NCBI GenBank assembly: GCA_028817975.1
Contig: JAPPOJ010000262.1
Location: forward strand, 1 to 38,828
Length of the DNA stretch: 38,828 nt
DNA from: Zetaproteobacteria bacterium
GTDB taxonomy: Bacteria > Bdellovibrionota_B > Oligoflexia > Oligoflexales > Bog-1112
Reading direction: 5' to 3'
Shown here one piece after another: positions 18,637 to 26,968 of the stretch. Numbering within the stretch: position 1 is the stretch's first letter; every line of letters begins with the position of its first letter. The position numbers and the translations under genes were made by a program. Below the pieces are notes generated by a model. The model was not told the DNA's origin and did not search any database. It saw nothing but the letters and a program-made list of their open reading frames with translations.

Positions 18637-18963
18637 CTATTTTGTCTTTTCTTTGTCCGGAGTACACTGGATCGACTCTAGTGTTTCTTTGGGGTATTCT
18701 GATTTATTTTGAGTGCATATTGTCTTAATGAGGCGGTGAGTTGCATTGCATGGATTGGTACCATGTTCTTTGTGTTTTCCTAGTTGGCACTGGGTTGGTC
18801 GATACTCCGTGTTACAAATCATCGACTCTGCCATTGTTTTGCAGATGGTTTGCCAAGACATTTGTGGTGGAGAACTGGGAGGTGAGCTGGGCATTTGGGC
18901 TGGTAGCGTGGAACGATAGTCCCAGAGGTAAATAAAGACAATTATTTTCATAAGCGACTTCAT
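18637..18963 (-). CDS. Small secreted Cys-rich hypothetical protein (108 aa)
   Basis: Within ORF 18637..18990; internal ATG at 18963 has an AAGGAG SD; hydrophobic N-terminus 'MKSLMKIIVFIYLW', Pro/Ser segment 'PSSPPSSPPQ', six Cys. Confidence 0.55.
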   Translation of the reverse strand: MKSLMKIIVFIYLWDYRSTLPAQMPSSPPSSPPQMSWQTICKTMAESMICNTEYRPTQCQLGKHKEHGTNPCNATHRLIKTICTQNKSEYPKETLESIQCTPDKEKTK

Positions 18964-19005
18964 GTTGTTCTCCTTGTCGAATAAGCCCACTGCTTGCCTT
19001 TCATT

Positions 19006-19380
19006 TTAACTTAGGAGCCCGTACAGCCAGGTGAAGACACCCATAAGTATGAGTAGGATCGAGATGAGCTTTCTTTTATTCCATAACTTAGAACGGATTG
19101 GTTGTTGCTGGAAGGATGGCTGTTGTGTGTCTTGGAGTCCGAAGATTTGTTGCAGCTCAGCACTATCGCTACATGGATAGTGGGTGTTTAAGTACTCTTC
19201 CAAAGTGCGCGGTGCGTGATTTTCGTAGAGTAAGAGATCATTTTGAGAGAGTGCGAGAGGCCCAATCAATTTTTCAATTTCTCTTTCATAAAAGGGACCA
19301 AGTAGGACTCCTCCGATTGTTTTGATGAGAACGCATGCTTTGTGTGGATGCTTGGGCTGTACTTTGTGAGGAGGGTTCAT
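19006..19380 (-). CDS. GYF_2-like protein with C-terminal transmembrane anchor
   Basis: 124 aa; 'IGGVLLGPFYEREIEKLIGPLALSQNDLLLY' resembles GYF_2; C-terminal 'KLISILLILMGVFTWLYGLLS' helix; start overlaps the PP2C stop (ATGA). Confidence 0.65.
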   Translation of the reverse strand: MNPPHKVQPKHPHKACVLIKTIGGVLLGPFYEREIEKLIGPLALSQNDLLLYENHAPRTLEEYLNTHYPCSDSAELQQIFGLQDTQQPSFQQQPIRSKLWNKRKLISILLILMGVFTWLYGLLS

Positions 19381-20135
19381 GAGATGCTTTCAGAGGAAAA
19401 GTAACTTGCAAGGATGGTGACGTTGTCTCTGCCTCCGGCATGGATCGCCTTCTGAGCTAGTTGTCCTGGAAGGTCGCGGCGGTTTTCTCCATTTTGGAGA
19501 ATCGTTGTTTTGATTTCTTGGTAGGACAGTAAGTCGAAGAGTCCATCGGTTGCTGTAATATAAAGGTCTTTGGGGTCTTTTTTACGAATCAATACCTCGG
19601 GCTTAAGCACCATAGACAGGCCGAGGGCGCTTACAATGGCCTTGTCAGATGTTTGTGGATAGTCTTGTGGGATTTGACCTTGTGCGACCATATGGCCAAC
19701 ATTTTGGTCCTGGGTGACTTGCCATAGTCGCTCATTACGATATAAGTAAGTGCGTGAGTCACCGACATTCGCAATAAAGACATCTTCCACACCTATCCAA
19801 ATAAGGTTGAGGGTGGTCCCCATCCCTGATGTTTTGGGAAAGCTTTTGCTATATCTAAGGATATGTTGGTGGGCATCTTCGATGCCAGACAGAATGATGT
19901 GGGTACGTTTGGTCCGGTCGTTTGTTGGATCAAAAAAAGCTGACTTTAAACTCGCTACGGCGAGTGAAGATGCTATTTCCCCTGAGCTGTGTCCACCTAT
20001 ACCGTCGCAGACAATCCCAAGGCCCTGATGACTGTCGTAGTAGATGCTATCTTGGTTGTTGGCACGTACTTTGCCGACGTGGGTCACCCCATACATGCGT
20101 GTGCGTACTTTTGGTTGTGAGGTTTGCTGTTTCAT
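19377..20135 (-). CDS. PP2C-family serine/threonine protein phosphatase
   Basis: 252 aa; 'NNQDSIYY', 'VCDGIGGHSSGE', 'TDGLFDLLS', 'GGRDNVTIL' metal-binding motifs intact. Confidence 0.95.
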   Translation of the reverse strand: MKQQTSQPKVRTRMYGVTHVGKVRANNQDSIYYDSHQGLGIVCDGIGGHSSGEIASSLAVASLKSAFFDPTNDRTKRTHIILSGIEDAHQHILRYSKSFPKTSGMGTTLNLIWIGVEDVFIANVGDSRTYLYRNERLWQVTQDQNVGHMVAQGQIPQDYPQTSDKAIVSALGLSMVLKPEVLIRKKDPKDLYITATDGLFDLLSYQEIKTTILQNGENRRDLPGQLAQKAIHAGGRDNVTILASYFSSESIS

Positions 20136-20468
20136 ATTCCCATTCGTGCTTCAACCCGAGATTCCCTCGGAAGCTTTGCGGGTTGGGTACACGGACTTAT
20201 TTGCCTTGTCGGTCTCTATTTGCTTGGGATACAGATGGATATACATAGGTATGGGAATAAGTAGTTCCCCTCGTTTCATGAATCGGCGATAGGGAATAAA
20301 ATGCTGTTTTTTAGCTTATATCTATAGCCCTTGAGACTCTTCTTCGCCTCTTAAAATCGTTTTCTCTTCACCATTGTAGTCGTTCGTTCTCTGTGATAGT
20401 CTTTTTAAGATCATTTGGTTTACAATGCGTTTTGGTATGAAATGCATGCACAGTAAGAGGTAGCTCAG

Positions 20469-21440
20469 ATGCCCCAGCCTGTCCTAGAAGTGAAAAATTT
20501 GGTCACATCTTTTCGTGTAGGCGCTTCTTGGTTGAGGGCTGTGGAAAATGTTTCCTTTTCCATTGCGGAAGGAGAAATATTAGGACTTGTGGGTGAGTCT
20601 GGAAGTGGCAAGAGTGTCATGAGCCTGTCGGTCATGCGTCTGATCCGCACGCCACCGGGGCGGATTGAGCAAGGTGAGATTTTATTTAAGGGCACTAACC
20701 TTTTGACGCTACCGGAGTCCGAGTTACGCCGCATCCGGGGAAACCGGATCAGCATGATTTTTCAAGAGCCCATGTCAAGCTTGAATCCAGTGTTTTCGAT
20801 TGGGAGTCAAATCGCGGAAGTCTTTCGTATTCACAAAGGACTTTCACGTAAAGAAGCCCGCAATCAAGCCATTGAAATGTTGCAGTTGGTACAGATTCCT
20901 GCAGCTGAAAAGCGTGTGGATGATTATCCTCATCAGCTTTCTGGGGGAATGCGTCAGCGTGTCATGATAGCCATGGCACTTGCATGTCGGCCAGAACTAC
21001 TCATTGCAGATGAGCCTACAACAGCTTTGGATGTGACGATTCAGGCACAGATACTACGTCTTATCTTAGAACTCAGAGAAAAATTTGGTATGGCCGTGCT
21101 GTTGATCACCCATGATATGGGAGTTGTTGCAGAACTCTGTGACCGGGTCGAAGTGATGTATGGTGGCCATATTGCTGAGCGTGGCTCGGTACAAGATATC
21201 TTTGATCGCGCAAGTCATCCCTACACGCGTGGCTTGCTTGAGTCCATACCACGTTTACAGCATAAGTGTGAAGAGCTTCCCAGTATTCCTGGGTTTGTCC
21301 CTAGTTTGGATAAAATGCCGGTAGGGTGTCGTTTTCGCAATAGGTGTGGCTTAGCTCAGGAAAAGTGCGCTCAATTGCCCCCACCTATTGCTCTCGGGCT
21401 AGGGCACGAAGCAAATTGCTGGAATTTAAGTTCGCCTTAA
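20469..21440 (+). CDS. oppD: Oligopeptide/dipeptide ABC transporter ATP-binding protein
   Basis: 323 aa; 'GLVGESGSGKS', 'LSGGMRQRVMIAMAL', C-terminal Cys motif 'CRFRNRCGLAQEKC'. Confidence 0.93.
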   Translation: MPQPVLEVKNLVTSFRVGASWLRAVENVSFSIAEGEILGLVGESGSGKSVMSLSVMRLIRTPPGRIEQGEILFKGTNLLTLPESELRRIRGNRISMIFQEPMSSLNPVFSIGSQIAEVFRIHKGLSRKEARNQAIEMLQLVQIPAAEKRVDDYPHQLSGGMRQRVMIAMALACRPELLIADEPTTALDVTIQAQILRLILELREKFGMAVLLITHDMGVVAELCDRVEVMYGGHIAERGSVQDIFDRASHPYTRGLLESIPRLQHKCEELPSIPGFVPSLDKMPVGCRFRNRCGLAQEKCAQLPPPIALGLGHEANCWNLSSP

Positions 21441-21458
21441 GCGAAAAGAAGGTCACCT

Positions 21459-22445
21459 ATGGAATCTGCACCTTTGGTTGAAGTGAATGCGGTCTCTAAA
21501 TACTTCCCGACCAAGAAAAACTTGTTTGGAAAAGTGATCGAACGTGTAAATGCTGTCCAGTCGGTGGATTTGCGTATTCATCCGGGAGAGACGGTTGGCT
21601 TAGTTGGGGAGTCTGGCTGTGGAAAATCGACCCTAGGTCGTACAGTGATTCGCTTGTATCAGCCTGATGGAGGGCGTATTCGTTTTCAAGGGCAGGATGT
21701 CACTCATATGAAGCATGCGCATTTGCGTGCTCTAAGGCGGCAGATGCAGATTGTGTTTCAAGATCCTTTTTCTTCGCTCAATCCACGTATGAGTATCGAG
21801 TCCATATTACTTGAGCCCTTTGTGATTCATGGTGTTGGAACCCATGTAGAACGTAAAAAGCGTGTGTGTGAGTTGTTGGAGCTGGTTGGTTTAGATTCTG
21901 ATTGTCGTGGTAAGTACCCGCACGAGTTTTCTGGAGGTCAGCGTCAGCGTATTGGAATTGCGCGTGCGATAGCACTGAACCCTTCGTTTGTGGTTGCCGA
22001 TGAGCCTGTTTCGGCTTTGGATGTTTCCATCCAGTCTCAAATACTGAACTTGTTGATCCAGTTGAAAAAAGAAATGGGCTTGGCTTACCTCTTTATTGCT
22101 CACGATTTGGCAGTTGTCTACCATATTTCGGACCGCATAGGTGTGATGTACCTTGGTAAAATTGTGGAGCTTGCAGATGCTGAGGATCTGTATACTCGGC
22201 GACTGCATCCTTACACGCAGGCTTTGATCGCAGCGATTCCTGTTGCCGAGTATCGTGAAGCTCGGCGTGACCGTAAAATCCCGACCCTCTCTGGGGATAT
22301 CCCTAATCCCATTTTTCCTCCTTCGGGGTGTTCCTTTCACACCCGTTGTCCGCATGCTCAAGAAAAGTGTCGTACGGTGGTACCTGAGTATCGAAATGTG
22401 GGTTCCGAGAAAAAGCCACATATGGTAGCTTGTCACTATGTTTAA
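21459..22445 (+). CDS. oppF: Oligopeptide/dipeptide ABC transporter ATP-binding protein
   Basis: 328 aa; 'GLVGESGCGKSTLGRTVIRL', 'FSGGQRQRIGIARAIALNP', 'CSFHTRCPHAQEKC'. Confidence 0.93.
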   Translation: MESAPLVEVNAVSKYFPTKKNLFGKVIERVNAVQSVDLRIHPGETVGLVGESGCGKSTLGRTVIRLYQPDGGRIRFQGQDVTHMKHAHLRALRRQMQIVFQDPFSSLNPRMSIESILLEPFVIHGVGTHVERKKRVCELLELVGLDSDCRGKYPHEFSGGQRQRIGIARAIALNPSFVVADEPVSALDVSIQSQILNLLIQLKKEMGLAYLFIAHDLAVVYHISDRIGVMYLGKIVELADAEDLYTRRLHPYTQALIAAIPVAEYREARRDRKIPTLSGDIPNPIFPPSGCSFHTRCPHAQEKCRTVVPEYRNVGSEKKPHMVACHYV

Positions 22446-22468
22446 GATACATGTGATAGGAACTTTGA

Positions 22469-23557
22469 ATGACAAAAAAACCCCTTGCTAAGGTCGTACT
22501 CACAGGTGGAGGGACCGCTGGCCATGTGATGCCTCATATAGCGCTCTTAGAAGAGATGCGTGCGCGAGATTGGGATCTCCACTACATTGGCTCACGGAGT
22601 GGTATTGAACGTCAACTGATGCACGACGTGGGAGTGAAGTACACCCCGATTCAAACGGGTAAGTTGCGCAGATACTGGTCTTTTGAGAACTTGTTGGATC
22701 TTTTTCGTGTCGTAGTAGGCGTTTGTCAGTCTTTGCTCACACTGATGTTTTTACGCCCTGATGTGGTGTTTTCCAAGGGGGGCTTTGTGAGTGTACCTGT
22801 TGCCTTGGGGGCTAGGTTATTGAGGATTCCTGTGGTCACCCATGAGTCAGATCGCTCTCCTGGTTTAGCAAACCGCATTATTCTTAAGTTTGCGCATTCC
22901 ATCGCTTACACTTTTCCCGATACACAGAGGTTTTTACCCCCAGGTCGGGGTGTTCGTTGTGCGTCTCCAGTGCGCCAGCAGCTATTGAATGGAGATATGC
23001 GCCGCGGCTTAGAGTTTTGTGGCTTTGATCCAGAGTCTTCTGTGCCTGTGGTTTTAGTCATGGGAGGGAGCCTGGGTGCTCAAAGGCTGAATGAGCTGAT
23101 TGCGACGAGCTATGCGCATCTCTGTGAGCAAGTGCGAGTGGTGCATATCACGGGTAAGCATAAGCCTTTGCTGCCGCAGGTTGATCCCCAACGGTATGTG
23201 GCGTTTGAATACGTGGACCGGCAGTTGGCAGACTTATATGCCTGTGCTTCTTTTGTGATTGCAAGGGCGGGGGCAAATAGTCTCTTTGAGTATCGTGCTT
23301 TACGCCTGCCCATGATACTTGTACCTCTAGAAATAGGTAGCCGTGGAGATCAGCTGGAGAATGCGAGTTACTTTGAATCTTTGGGAGTGGCGAAGGTTTT
23401 TAGAGAGACGGCGTTAGACCCTACGGTGTTTACAGAGACACTGGGTAGACTCATACAGCAAGATTTTGCCGCGATGCGGCAAGCATATTCGCAGCTGGAG
23501 CAACAAGAACTCCCAAGTGTTCTGAGCCTGGTGGCGCAAGCGATACAAGACCGTTAG
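22469..23557 (+). CDS. murG: UDP-N-acetylglucosamine--MurNAc-(pentapeptide) pyrophosphoryl-undecaprenol GlcNAc transferase
   Basis: 362 aa; 'GGGTAGHVMPHIALLEEM', 'VVLVMGGSLGAQRLNELI', 'VIARAGANSLFEY'. Confidence 0.95.
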   Translation: MTKKPLAKVVLTGGGTAGHVMPHIALLEEMRARDWDLHYIGSRSGIERQLMHDVGVKYTPIQTGKLRRYWSFENLLDLFRVVVGVCQSLLTLMFLRPDVVFSKGGFVSVPVALGARLLRIPVVTHESDRSPGLANRIILKFAHSIAYTFPDTQRFLPPGRGVRCASPVRQQLLNGDMRRGLEFCGFDPESSVPVVLVMGGSLGAQRLNELIATSYAHLCEQVRVVHITGKHKPLLPQVDPQRYVAFEYVDRQLADLYACASFVIARAGANSLFEYRALRLPMILVPLEIGSRGDQLENASYFESLGVAKVFRETALDPTVFTETLGRLIQQDFAAMRQAYSQLEQQELPSVLSLVAQAIQDR

Positions 23558-25083
23558 GTGTGTGGTGTTTGGTGTGGATGAATGAGAGCCTGTGGATAAG
23601 AAAGATAAAATGTGAGCATAGAGCCTAAGAATCGGTGGTGTCCGAAAGGGCTTCTGCCTGCAAGTGGGAAGCTGATGTCTTGCCCATGCATTGGCTGATT
23701 AATGGTTACATTGGGTGCAAGAATACGGTATCTGCGATCTTCGAGGATATTTGTGTCTCCATAAAAGGAAACAACGTGGGTAGAAGCTGCGGTGTTGATA
23801 AGTTCAATCGCTTCGTTTAACACGTCATAGACATATATTGCGAGATCCGGAGCCATCAGAATGGTTTTTTGATAGGCGCTGGAGGCGTTCAACTCTCCCA
23901 TTAAATGGATTCCTGGAAGCACAAAAAAGCCCTCCGGATGACCTTCTAGAGCTGTGAGTTTTCCGCGCTGGATAGACCTTTCTGCTTCCCTTCCTGCCAT
24001 GGTTTGAAATCGTAGAAACCTTTCTACGGATTTAGCGCTATACAGTGGACCCATGATCAAGCGGTTCTCGGTAGATTCATCGGTATCTGTGCGAATAATT
24101 TCCAGACGGTTGTGCTCCTGCTGTAGCATTTCTATAAAAGGTTCTAATTGAGAACGAAAGACAAATGCTCGATTGGTGGACGTGCACAGTTGGCCTGAGT
24201 AGCGTATGCAGCCGGCAAAGACTCCTTTTGCGGCGCTTTGCGTATCGGCAGAAGAGTGCACTAGTGCGGTATTTTTGCCGCCGGATTGTAAAATAAGTTG
24301 ACGACCGACGTAACCTTTGGAGTTTGTTTTAAGCTCCGCACAATGCTCTGCGGAACCGGTATAAATAATGGCACGAATGCGGGAGTCGGCAAGGCTTTTT
24401 AAAAACCCCGTAAACGGTGCATAGACAACGTTGATCCCCCCGCTTGGATAATCCATTTTCTGGAGGCACTGAGCAAAGATATGAGTGGTCAGGCATGCCT
24501 GTGTGGAAGAGCAAATGATGAGTGGACAGCGCGCTAAGATGCTCGCAACGACTGTATGCATCATCTGTGCGAGAGGTGTTGAAAAAGAGGTGTAGGAGAT
24601 GGCCGTACCTACTGGAAGCAGTTTGAGATCAAATGGACTTGTGCTATGGATCTGTTTCGTAAAGAGCAAGGATTCTAGGATAGACTCAGCATTTTTTGCC
24701 GTCCACTCGCAATATTGTACAGCAGCCTGGACTTCGTCGCAGGCTTCTGAGTGTGTTTTGCCTATTTCGACCTGGAGGCTTTTTATCAAATCACCTTGGT
24801 GTGCTTGCACAGCTTGGCAGAGGGCGTTTAAGCACTCGACTCCTTTCATGAGGCTGTATTCATCGCGGAGTGTCGATTCGATGTGCTCAGCACAGTCGAT
24901 AGCTTGAATAAGGGCATGTTCAGAAAAAGCAAAGTAGGCCAGTTTCTTTCCTGTATTTGGGTTAAAGGAAATGTAGGGCGTCGTTTTGGAGGGGAGTGTG
25001 GTGAGCTTACCTCCAATCCAGTGATGCTGAATTTCAAATAAATGATCCCCAGAGATTAACGAACCCCAATCCAGGTCTGTCAT
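23554..25083 (-). CDS. Aldehyde dehydrogenase superfamily protein, AstD-like, probably catalytically degenerate
   Basis: 509 aa; ALDH fold segments 'IIYTGSAEHCAEL', 'LILQSGGKNTALV', 'GCIRYSGQLCTSTNRAFV', AstD-like C-terminus; several canonical catalytic residues substituted. Confidence 0.8.
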   Translation of the reverse strand: MTDLDWGSLISGDHLFEIQHHWIGGKLTTLPSKTTPYISFNPNTGKKLAYFAFSEHALIQAIDCAEHIESTLRDEYSLMKGVECLNALCQAVQAHQGDLIKSLQVEIGKTHSEACDEVQAAVQYCEWTAKNAESILESLLFTKQIHSTSPFDLKLLPVGTAISYTSFSTPLAQMMHTVVASILARCPLIICSSTQACLTTHIFAQCLQKMDYPSGGINVVYAPFTGFLKSLADSRIRAIIYTGSAEHCAELKTNSKGYVGRQLILQSGGKNTALVHSSADTQSAAKGVFAGCIRYSGQLCTSTNRAFVFRSQLEPFIEMLQQEHNRLEIIRTDTDESTENRLIMGPLYSAKSVERFLRFQTMAGREAERSIQRGKLTALEGHPEGFFVLPGIHLMGELNASSAYQKTILMAPDLAIYVYDVLNEAIELINTAASTHVVSFYGDTNILEDRRYRILAPNVTINQPMHGQDISFPLAGRSPFGHHRFLGSMLTFYLSYPQALIHPHQTPHT

Positions 25084-25168
25084 ATTTGATCCTTAAAGAT
25101 GTGCGTAGCGTGTGATCATCGGGCCATGTGTTTAAGTATAGATTGCCTTGACAGCAGGTCGAATGTAA

Positions 25169-25216
25169 AGGTCATCTTTGTGTGACCTCGTTTTTTAGGG
25201 GGAAAGTGCCGAGGTC
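25169..25216. promoter_or_regulatory. Clustered inverted repeats AGGTCA / TGACCTCG / CGAGGTC
   Basis: AGGTCA (25169-25174), TGACCT (25183-25188), GACCTCG (25184-25190), CGAGGTC (25210-25216) in the divergent intergenic region. Confidence 0.4.
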
Positions 25217-25248
25217 GTAATTTTCCTGCTGAGGAAAGACACCCCTGT

Positions 25249-26103
25249 ATGCTCAGGTATTATAATGGTGGCAAAGATCAATATATTGTGAAAATTACAA
25301 TAGCCTCCCTGACTTCTGTGGGGGGAACTTCCGTGGAGCTTGAATTGCCCGATAATGACCTGTTGGAAGTCGCTGCGTTTGAGGAGGGACAATTACGTGC
25401 TTGGGGTTGGTACTTATATGTAAGCGGAGAGGTGAAAGGCCCCTACGGCTTGGCACAGCTGGTCTCGTACTTGGAATACAATCACCTTATTTCGCCGGAG
25501 TGTTGGGTAGCACGGAAGGGGTTTTCACAGTGGTACCCAGCTGCTCAGTTGATACAAGCATACTCTCTAAAGGCGTTTGAGCGTGGGACGAACTCAGCTG
25601 TAGTGGCACCGTCAGCTGTATGTGATCATCGCTTAAGTGAGGCGAGTTCTGTGGCGTCCAAAGAAGATACGCAGCATCCTTCTCAGATGGATACAGCTTT
25701 TCATTTTGAAGTGCGCGCCCGTTTGCGTCTTGGCCGTTTGTATGCGCCATGGCGTGCTTTTCTGAAAACCCTTTGTATACCTGTGTGGGGCTGGTGGAGC
25801 TGGCTAGAGGAGTCTTTTTTAGAAGGGATATATCATTTGGGTGAGGCAAAGAGAACTTACCCGCGCAATTTCTTTTTTTGCTGGCTGCCTGGAGTGCACT
25901 TGTGGTACGTCTACAAATTTATTCGCCTGATTTCAGCCCTTGAAACGCAGAACAAAGATTATTTTCTCCGCCCCCATGTGGCAATGTGTCTGGCCCTTTT
26001 TCCCCCTCTATTTGCTTGCTATGCCCAAGCAGCGTTGACACGACACTGGAAATTGCACATGAAAAGTTTATTGGTTAGGTATGAGAAGTTTGCGAAAGCT
26101 TAG
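25249..26103 (+). CDS. GYF_2 (DUF4339) domain membrane protein
   Basis: 284 aa; 'WGWYLYVSGEVKGPYGLAQLVSYLEYNHLISPECWVARKGFSQWYPAAQL' is a clear GYF_2 pattern; hydrophobic C-terminal half. Start uncertain (GTG at 25288 possible; TATAAT at 25261-25266). Confidence 0.8.
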   Translation: MLRYYNGGKDQYIVKITIASLTSVGGTSVELELPDNDLLEVAAFEEGQLRAWGWYLYVSGEVKGPYGLAQLVSYLEYNHLISPECWVARKGFSQWYPAAQLIQAYSLKAFERGTNSAVVAPSAVCDHRLSEASSVASKEDTQHPSQMDTAFHFEVRARLRLGRLYAPWRAFLKTLCIPVWGWWSWLEESFLEGIYHLGEAKRTYPRNFFFCWLPGVHLWYVYKFIRLISALETQNKDYFLRPHVAMCLALFPPLFACYAQAALTRHWKLHMKSLLVRYEKFAKA

Positions 26104-26894
26104 GCATGTGTTGTTGTGCGTTTAACCTTGGTCCGCCGTGCAAGTATGATGGTGATAAAAATAGTGAAGAGTGCGCTGCCTTGTCCGAGACTGACTTGGT
26201 TGGGTACGAACCAGCCTCGGGGGTCTCCACGGAGAAACTCAGTGAAAAAGCGTATGGATGCATAGCCTAGCACTGCGAGTACGCCATTGCGTTTATGAAT
26301 GGGTTTGTTCCAGCCACCCCGTGCGTAGATCCAACAAGCCAATAGGCCGACAGATGCGGACTCTATGAGCTGTACAGGCACGCGATAAATTTCAGGGCCA
26401 GGGTGGTTTGGAAAGGCAACAGCCCACCATGGAATGTTTGTGTCCGTGGAACTTATAACGGGGATGCCGTAGTCATCGCCATTGAGAAAACAACCGATTC
26501 GGCCAATGGCGATAGCACACAGTCCGGCAGGCGCCCCAAGGTGGAAGGCTTCTGTGCGTAGTTGGGGATGCCGACGACAAAAGAGCCACCCGGCAAGGCA
26601 TACTCCAAGAATTCCTCCCACCGAACTCATGGGACCACTGTGGAGAAGGAGTGAGAAAAAGCGTTCGCTCTGAATGTATTCCCCAGACTCTAAAATACCA
26701 CCGATCCGCGCCCCCATTATCATACTCAAGTAACAGCTGGCAAAGAAAGCAAAGAGCTGTGAATGGAGTTTAAGGTGGGGAAGTTTGCTGGTTTGTTGCC
26801 AGAGTAAGAGGAAACAGACACTTGCGCCGATGCAGAAGAACAACTGCCAGCTGGTAATCGTAAAAAGTGGACTGTGATACAAAATGGGTAGCAT
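26100..26894 (-). CDS. Prolipoprotein diacylglyceryl transferase (Lgt) family protein, divergent
   Basis: 264 aa polytopic; 'GPMSSVGGILGVCLAGW', 'GRIGCFLNGDDYG', 'IRFFTEFLRGDPRGW'. Confidence 0.82.
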   Translation of the reverse strand: MLPILYHSPLFTITSWQLFFCIGASVCFLLLWQQTSKLPHLKLHSQLFAFFASCYLSMIMGARIGGILESGEYIQSERFFSLLLHSGPMSSVGGILGVCLAGWLFCRRHPQLRTEAFHLGAPAGLCAIAIGRIGCFLNGDDYGIPVISSTDTNIPWWAVAFPNHPGPEIYRVPVQLIESASVGLLACWIYARGGWNKPIHKRNGVLAVLGYASIRFFTEFLRGDPRGWFVPNQVSLGQGSALFTIFITIILARRTKVKRTTTHA

Positions 26895-26968
26895 GTTGGT
26901 CTCCTACGTCTTGAGAAATCTCGTGTGCGCTTGTATTTAAGAAGGGTGGTAACGAAGGCTGTGGTGGT

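Noticed and set aside
21891-22475. 194 aa minus-strand ORF inside oppF
   Set aside because: Antisense to a well-supported ABC ATPase, no recognisable motif.
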